Source of the DNA: Nonomuraea sp.
GTDB taxonomy: Bacteria; Actinomycetota; Actinomycetes; Streptosporangiales; Streptosporangiaceae
DNA: 10,190 nucleotides
NCBI GenBank assembly: GCA_013362835.1
Contig: JABFVJ010000114.1
Location: forward strand, 1 to 10,190
Direction: 5' to 3'
Shown: piece by piece, positions 6,070 to 10,190 of the stretch
Layout: every line of letters starts with the position of its first letter
How positions within the stretch are numbered: the first letter of the stretch is position 1
Notes under the pieces: generated by a model
Told to the model about the DNA's origin: nothing
The model's input: the letters and a program-made list of their open reading frames with translations, nothing else
Database searches by the model: none
Position numbers and translations under genes: made by a program

Positions 6070-7076
6070 TGAGCGACCCCATTGAGGCGCCCGAGCGACC
6101 CGCCGCGGGGCTCGCCCGGCCGAGAACGTCGTTGCTCGGCGGATTCGCAGAGACGCGCCACCTCGGCCTGCTGGGCGCGCTGGCGCTGCTGGTGATCGTC
6201 GGCGTCGTCACCAGGCCCGACAACTTCCCCACCGCCTCCAACCTGGTCAGCATCCTGGCCCTCGCCGCCACGATCGGCGTGATCACCGTCGGCGCCACCT
6301 TCGTCATCATCGGCGGCGGCATCGACCTGTCCGTCGGCGCGGTCATGGCGCTGGCCTCGGTGTGGGCGACCACGCTCGCCACCCAGTCCTACGGGCCCGT
6401 GGTCATGGCGATCTGCGCGATCCTCGTCGGCACCGGGGCGGGGCTGGTCAACGGGTTACTGATCGCCTACGGGCGGCTGGTGCCGTTCATCGCCACGCTC
6501 GCCATGCTGGTCGCCGCGCGCGGCCTCGCCCAGCGCATGTCCGACCGCAAGACGCAGCTCATCCAGGTCGACGGCATCGTGCAGCTGTCCACCACCCGGC
6601 TGCTCGGCATCCCGCTGCTGGTCTACGTGTTCGCCCTGGTCGTGGTGCTGGGGTGGGTCGTGCTGAACCGCACCACGTTCGGCCGCCGCACGTACGCGGT
6701 CGGGGGCAACCCCGAGGCGGCCAGGCTGGCCGGCATCGACGTACGCAGGCACACGATGCTCCTGTACGCCCTGTCCGGCTTCTGCTGCGGCGTCGCCGCG
6801 ATCCTCATCATGGCCCGTACGACGACAGGCTCGTCCACCCACGGCGACCTGTACGAGCTCGACGCCATCGCCGCCGTCATCATCGGCGGCACGCTGCTCA
6901 CCGGCGGCCGGGGCACGATCATCGGCTCGATCCTGGGCCTGTTGATCTTCACCCTCATCACGAACCTGTTCATCCTCAACGGCCTCAACACCAGCGACCA
7001 GCTGATCGCCAAGGGCCTGATCATCGTCGTCGCCGTCCTTCTCCAGCGGCGGAACTTGAAGGAGAGAACCACATGA
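6069..7076 (+). CDS. Sugar ABC importer permease, RbsC type (BPD_transp_2)
   Basis: A 335-residue inner-membrane permease. After a polar N-terminal tail of about 30 residues there are eight to ten hydrophobic segments. Family motifs are GGGIDLSVG (82-90), the loop GRLVPFIATLAML (135-147), AVGGNPEAARLAGIDV (210-225, the cytoplasmic loop contacting the ATPase) and IIGGTLLTGGRGTIIG (271-286). It ends in a short basic tail. ATG 6069 shares its A with the upstream TGA. GGGAGG (6055-6060) is eight bases before it, and the in-frame GTG at 6066 is less well placed. Only one permease gene is present, so the pore is presumably a homodimer as in RbsC. Codon 130 (6456-6458) is TTA, extremely rare in this DNA and read by the bldA tRNA in streptomycetes. 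The stop overlaps the binding-protein start by four bases (ATGA). Confidence 0.95.
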   Translation: MSDPIEAPERPAAGLARPRTSLLGGFAETRHLGLLGALALLVIVGVVTRPDNFPTASNLVSILALAATIGVITVGATFVIIGGGIDLSVGAVMALASVWATTLATQSYGPVVMAICAILVGTGAGLVNGLLIAYGRLVPFIATLAMLVAARGLAQRMSDRKTQLIQVDGIVQLSTTRLLGIPLLVYVFALVVVLGWVVLNRTTFGRRTYAVGGNPEAARLAGIDVRRHTMLLYALSGFCCGVAAILIMARTTTGSSTHGDLYELDAIAAVIIGGTLLTGGRGTIIGSILGLLIFTLITNLFILNGLNTSDQLIAKGLIIVVAVLLQRRNLKERTT

Positions 7077-8119
7077 GTGAGAACGTCGCGCGCAGGGGAT
7101 TCCTCGTCGGCGGTGCGGTGCTGTTAGCGGCGGGCTGCACCAGCAACGAACCCGCGGCCGCCCCCTCGTCGGCCGCCCCGGCCCCCGCGCCCGCCGCCAG
7201 TGGCAACGACGAACCCGGCCAGAAGGTGACGATCGGCTTCTCCGCGCCGGCCGCCGACCACGGATGGATCGCGGCCATCGCGAAGAACGCCGAGAGCGCG
7301 GCGAAGCAGTTCACCGACGTCGACTTCAAGCCCGTCGAGCCGACCAACGACATCAACCAGCAGATCTCCGCCGTCGAGTCGCTGATCGCGGCCAAGGTGA
7401 GCGCCCTGGTCATCCTGCCCAACGACGGACAGCAGCTCAACCAGGTCGCGTTGCAGGCCACCCAGGCCGGCATCCCGGTCATCAACCTCGACCGCGTCTT
7501 CCCCGACAAGCTCGCCTACCGCACCTGGATCGGCGGCGACAACTACGGCATGGGCGTCGCGGCCGGGCATTACATCGGCAAGCAGCTCAAGGACAAGGGC
7601 GTCTCGAACCCGGTCATCGTCGAGATCCAGGGCATCGCCACGCTGCCCCTCACCCAGGACCGCAGCAAGGGCTTCGCCGACGCGCTCAAGACGTACGGGT
7701 TCAGCGTCACCGCCAAGCAGGACGCCAAGTTCACCGTCGAGACGGGAAACCAGGTGGCGACCTCGCTGCTGCAGGCGCACAAGAAGATCGACGCCATGTG
7801 GAACCACGACGACGACCAGGGCGTCGGCGTGCTCGCCGCCATCAAGGAGGCCGGCCGCGACGAGTTCGTCATGGTCGGCGGCGCCGGCTCCCTGAACGCG
7901 ATGAAGGAGATCCAGTCGGGCACCTCGGTACTCAAGGCCACCGTCACCTACAGCCCCACGATGGCCTCCTCGGCCATCAAGCTCGCCAGGTTGATCGCGC
8001 AGGGCAAGGGCATGAGTGACCTCGTGGAGAACACGGTCCCGCAGTCGATCACCCTCGCGTCCGAGACCATTACCAAGGAGAACGTCGACAAGTATCTGGC
8101 GCTCGGATTCGAATCCTGA
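7073..8119 (+). CDS. Sugar-binding lipoprotein of the ABC importer, RbsB type
   Basis: A 348-residue substrate-binding protein (periplasmic-binding protein type 1, Peripla_BP_4 family) anchored outside the membrane. The N-terminus has a twin-arginine motif R7-R8-G-F-L followed by a short hydrophobic core and lipobox A19-A20-G21-C22, so it is probably exported folded by Tat and lipidated on Cys22. An Ala/Pro/Ser linker (about 27-43) precedes the mature two-lobe domain, which starts at KVTIGFS (51-57). Later family motifs include LVILPNDGQQLN (112-123), IPVINLDR (134-141), TWIGGDNYGMG (151-161) and MWNHDDDQGVGVLAAI (242-257). GGAGAG six bases upstream supports ATG 7073. Codon 18, just before the lipobox, is TTA (7124-7126). 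The ligand cannot be predicted from sequence; the downstream enzymes suggest an unphosphorylated sugar, anhydrosugar, cyclitol or glycoside. Confidence 0.93.
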   Translation: MSENVARRGFLVGGAVLLAAGCTSNEPAAAPSSAAPAPAPAASGNDEPGQKVTIGFSAPAADHGWIAAIAKNAESAAKQFTDVDFKPVEPTNDINQQISAVESLIAAKVSALVILPNDGQQLNQVALQATQAGIPVINLDRVFPDKLAYRTWIGGDNYGMGVAAGHYIGKQLKDKGVSNPVIVEIQGIATLPLTQDRSKGFADALKTYGFSVTAKQDAKFTVETGNQVATSLLQAHKKIDAMWNHDDDQGVGVLAAIKEAGRDEFVMVGGAGSLNAMKEIQSGTSVLKATVTYSPTMASSAIKLARLIAQGKGMSDLVENTVPQSITLASETITKENVDKYLALGFES

Positions 8120-8130
8120 TCGGGGGTTGC

Positions 8131-9285
8131 ATGTCAGACAAGACCACCATCGGCGTGGGCATGATCGGCTACGCGTTCATGGGCCGCGTCCACTCCCAGG
8201 CCTGGCGGAGCGTCGGCGCCTTCTTCGACCTCCCGCTCGCACCGCGCATGGCGGTGCTCGCGGGCAGGTCGAAGGAGCACACCGCCGCGGCGGCCGCGCA
8301 GCTCGGCTGGGCCGACGTCGAAACGGACTGGAGAGAGCTCGTACGCCGCGACGACGTGCAGATCATCGACATCTGCACGCCGGGTGACTCGCACGCCGAG
8401 ATCGCCATCGCCGCCCTGCGCGCCGGCAAGCACGTGATCTGCGAGAAGCCGCTCGCCAACACCGTCGCCGAGGCCGAGGCCATGGTCGCCGCCGCGGCGT
8501 CGGCGCCGGGCAAGAGCATGGTGGCCTTCAACTACCGGCGGGTCCCCGCGGTCGCCCTGGCCCGCCGGTACGTCGAGGAAGGCAGGCTCGGCGAGATCCG
8601 CCACGTCCGGGCGCAATACCTCCAGGACTGGATCGTGGACCCCGAGTTCCCGCTGGTCTGGCGGTTGCAGAAGGACAAGGCGGGCGCGGGCGCCCTCGGC
8701 GACATCGGGTCCCACATCGTCGACGCGGCCGAGTTCATCACCGGACAACACGTCGTCGGCGTGTCCGGGCTGACGGAGACGTTCATCAAGGAACGCCCGC
8801 TCGCGGGGGAGTCGGCCGGGCTGGGCGCCTCGCGTACCGACTCGACCGGGACGGTCACCGTCGACGACGCCGCGCTGTTCATCGGGCGGATGTCGGGCGG
8901 CGCGCTGGCCTCCTTCGAGGCCACCAGGTTCGCGACCGGGCGCAAGAACGCGATGCGCATCGAGGTCAACGGACAGCTCGGCAGCCTGGCGTTCGACTTC
9001 GAGTCCATGAACGAGCTGTGGTTCAGCTCGGGCGGGGGCGGCTTCGAGCGGATCCTGGTCACCGAGCCCGACCACCCTTACGTCGGGGCCTGGTGGCCGC
9101 CGGGACACGGGCTGGGCTACGAGCACACGTTCACGCACGAGATCAAGGACTTCCTGGAGGCCGTCGCCGACGGCAGCGATCCCACGCCGTCGTTCGCCGA
9201 CGGGCTGCGGGTGCAGCGCGTGCTGGCGGCGGTGGAGCAGAGCGCGGCTGACGGCAGCCGCTACACCACGGTGGAGGAGTCATGA
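8131..9285 (+). CDS. Gfo/Idh/MocA-family NAD(P)-dependent sugar dehydrogenase, resembling levoglucosan dehydrogenase
   Basis: A 384-residue oxidoreductase. The N-terminal Rossmann domain (about 1-125) has the dinucleotide loop GYAFMG (13-18), with Ala where GxGxxG has its second Gly. E105-K106-P107 carries the catalytic Lys, and FNYRR is at 133-137. The C-terminal alpha/beta domain has [16 protein letters not shown] (163-178) and [16 protein letters not shown] (187-202), giving D191 and H195 of the D-x3-H catalytic pair. As I remember them, the FMG-x-x-HS start, [13 protein letters not shown] and GALGDI-x-x-H blocks are shared with bacterial levoglucosan 3-dehydrogenase. An inositol or other sugar dehydrogenase of the same subgroup is equally compatible. 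GGGG before ATG 8131 is a modest ribosome site, 11 bases after the binding-protein stop. The stop overlaps the next start by four bases. Family is certain; substrate and oxidised position are inferred. Confidence 0.92.
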   Translation: MSDKTTIGVGMIGYAFMGRVHSQAWRSVGAFFDLPLAPRMAVLAGRSKEHTAAAAAQLGWADVETDWRELVRRDDVQIIDICTPGDSHAEIAIAALRAGKHVICEKPLANTVAEAEAMVAAAASAPGKSMVAFNYRRVPAVALARRYVEEGRLGEIRHVRAQYLQDWIVDPEFPLVWRLQKDKAGAGALGDIGSHIVDAAEFITGQHVVGVSGLTETFIKERPLAGESAGLGASRTDSTGTVTVDDAALFIGRMSGGALASFEATRFATGRKNAMRIEVNGQLGSLAFDFESMNELWFSSGGGGFERILVTEPDHPYVGAWWPPGHGLGYEHTFTHEIKDFLEAVADGSDPTPSFADGLRVQRVLAAVEQSAADGSRYTTVEES

Positions 9286-10190
9286 GACCAGTCACGCTGT
9301 TCACCGGGCAGTGGGCCGACCTGCCGTTCGAGGAGGTGTGCAGGCTGGCGGCCGAATGGGGCTACGACGGCCTGGAGATCGCCTGCTCCGGCGATCACTT
9401 CGACGTCGCCCAGGCCGTGGCCGACCCGTCCTATGTCGAGCAGAAGCGCGCCCAGCTCGACAAGCACGGGCTGAAGGTCTGGACGATCTCCAATCATCTG
9501 GTCGGGCAGGCCGTCTGCGACCACCCGATCGACGAGCGTCACAAGGCGATCCTGCCCGCGCGCATCTGGGGCTCCGGAGATCCGGAGTCCGTACGGCAGG
9601 CCGCGGCCGAGGACATGAAGAACACGGCCAGGGCCGCGGCGGCGCTCGGCGTGGACACCGTGGTCGGGTTCACCGGGTCGTCGATCTGGCACACCGTGGC
9701 CATGTTCCCGCCCGTGCCGGCTTCGATGGTCGACGCCGGCTACCAGGACTTCGCCGACCGGTGGAACCCGATCCTCGACGTGTTCGACGAGGTGGGGGTG
9801 CGGTTCGCGCACGAGATCCACCCGAGCGAGATCGCGTACGACTACTACACCACCCAGCGGACGCTGGAGGCGATCGGTCACCGGCCCGCGTTCGGGCTGA
9901 ACTGGGACCCCTCGCACATGGTGTGGCAGGACCTCGACCCGGTCGCGTTCATCCTGGACTTCAAGGACCGGATCTACCACGTGGACTGCAAGGACACGCG
10001 GGTGCGGATCGGCGACGGGCGCAAGGGGCGGCTGTCGTCGCACCTGCCGTGGGCGGACATGCGGCGAGGCTGGGACTTCGTCTCGACCGGGCGCGGCGAC
10101 GTGCCCTGGGAGGACTGCTTCCGGGCGCTCAACTCGATCGGGTACGACGGGCCGATCTCGATCGAGTGGGAGGACGCGGGGATGGACCGG
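9282..10190 (+). CDS. Xylose-isomerase-like TIM-barrel protein (sugar phosphate isomerase/epimerase family), 3' end outside the window
   Basis: The first 303 residues are visible and the frame stays open to the window edge. The start [20 protein letters not shown] and the WGYDGLEI motif (26-33) are typical of the AP-endonuclease-2 / xylose-isomerase-like TIM barrel. The conserved metal ligands of the fold are recognisable: E178 in AHEIHPSE, D209 and H212 in NWDPSHM, D235 in HVDCKD (233-238) and E295 in SIEWED. Family members isomerise or epimerise sugars, dehydrate inositol derivatives (IolE), or act on 3-keto sugars and glycosides (LgdB- and DgpC/CarC-like). ATG 9282 overlaps the dehydrogenase stop as ATGA, with GGAGG at 9274-9278, so the two are translationally coupled and probably act in sequence. 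Which reaction it performs cannot be told. With about 300 residues visible and the last strand reached, only a short tail should remain beyond the window. Confidence 0.88.
   Translation, partial: MRPVTLFTGQWADLPFEEVCRLAAEWGYDGLEIACSGDHFDVAQAVADPSYVEQKRAQLDKHGLKVWTISNHLVGQAVCDHPIDERHKAILPARIWGSGDPESVRQAAAEDMKNTARAAAALGVDTVVGFTGSSIWHTVAMFPPVPASMVDAGYQDFADRWNPILDVFDEVGVRFAHEIHPSEIAYDYYTTQRTLEAIGHRPAFGLNWDPSHMVWQDLDPVAFILDFKDRIYHVDCKDTRVRIGDGRKGRLSSHLPWADMRRGWDFVSTGRGDVPWEDCFRALNSIGYDGPISIEWEDAGMDR

Noticed and set aside
1..10190. Mobile elements, CRISPR arrays, tRNA or rRNA genes
   Set aside because: No transposase or integrase motifs, terminal repeats, regularly spaced repeats or tRNA-like cloverleaf ends were seen on either strand by eye.

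Overview
The window is high-GC DNA (roughly 70%, third codon positions almost all G or C) with actinomycete gene style: TAT-lipoprotein signals, GGAGG ribosome sites, ATGA stop/start overlaps and short intergenic gaps. Frequent CGTACG hexamers and GTA-before-C codon context suggest the Streptosporangiales (Nonomuraea-like). That placement is an inference from style, not from any search.

Layout. Positions 2-394 hold the 3' end of a membrane protein, probably an MFS transporter. Its last 30 bases overlap the end of a convergent gene (365-1210, minus) for a glutathionyl-hydroquinone reductase / ECM4-type thiol transferase. A 45-base divergent promoter region separates that gene from a metallo-beta-lactamase-fold hydrolase (1256-2314, plus), followed by an HSD17B4-type short-chain dehydrogenase (2370-3242, plus). 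A strong hairpin terminator (3253-3288) closes this block.

From 3415 to the window edge runs a tightly packed sugar catabolic operon: a ROK-family repressor, then a complete RbsA/RbsC/RbsB-type ABC importer (double-ABC ATPase, single permease, TAT/lipobox binding protein), then a Gfo/Idh/MocA dehydrogenase and a xylose-isomerase-like TIM-barrel protein cut off by the window end. Gaps are 12, -1, -4, 11 and -4 bases, so one transcript is very likely.

Working model: the lipoprotein captures a sugar, and the permease and ATPase import it unphosphorylated. The NAD(P)-dependent dehydrogenase oxidises it (by family resemblance possibly at C3, as in levoglucosan dehydrogenase), the TIM-barrel protein acts on the keto sugar, and the ROK protein senses the substrate or a product. 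No sugar kinase is visible in the window. The substrate cannot be read from the sequence.

Points most worth a second look: the import operon's possible assignment to the levoglucosan / 3-keto-sugar type; two TTA leucine codons, the only ones found, placed in the permease and binding-protein genes; phase-independent enrichment of CGTACG with every GTA codon found followed by C; a compact divergent promoter sharing a TAGAA-N5-TTC motif with the SDR promoter; and an imperfect direct repeat upstream of the ROK gene.
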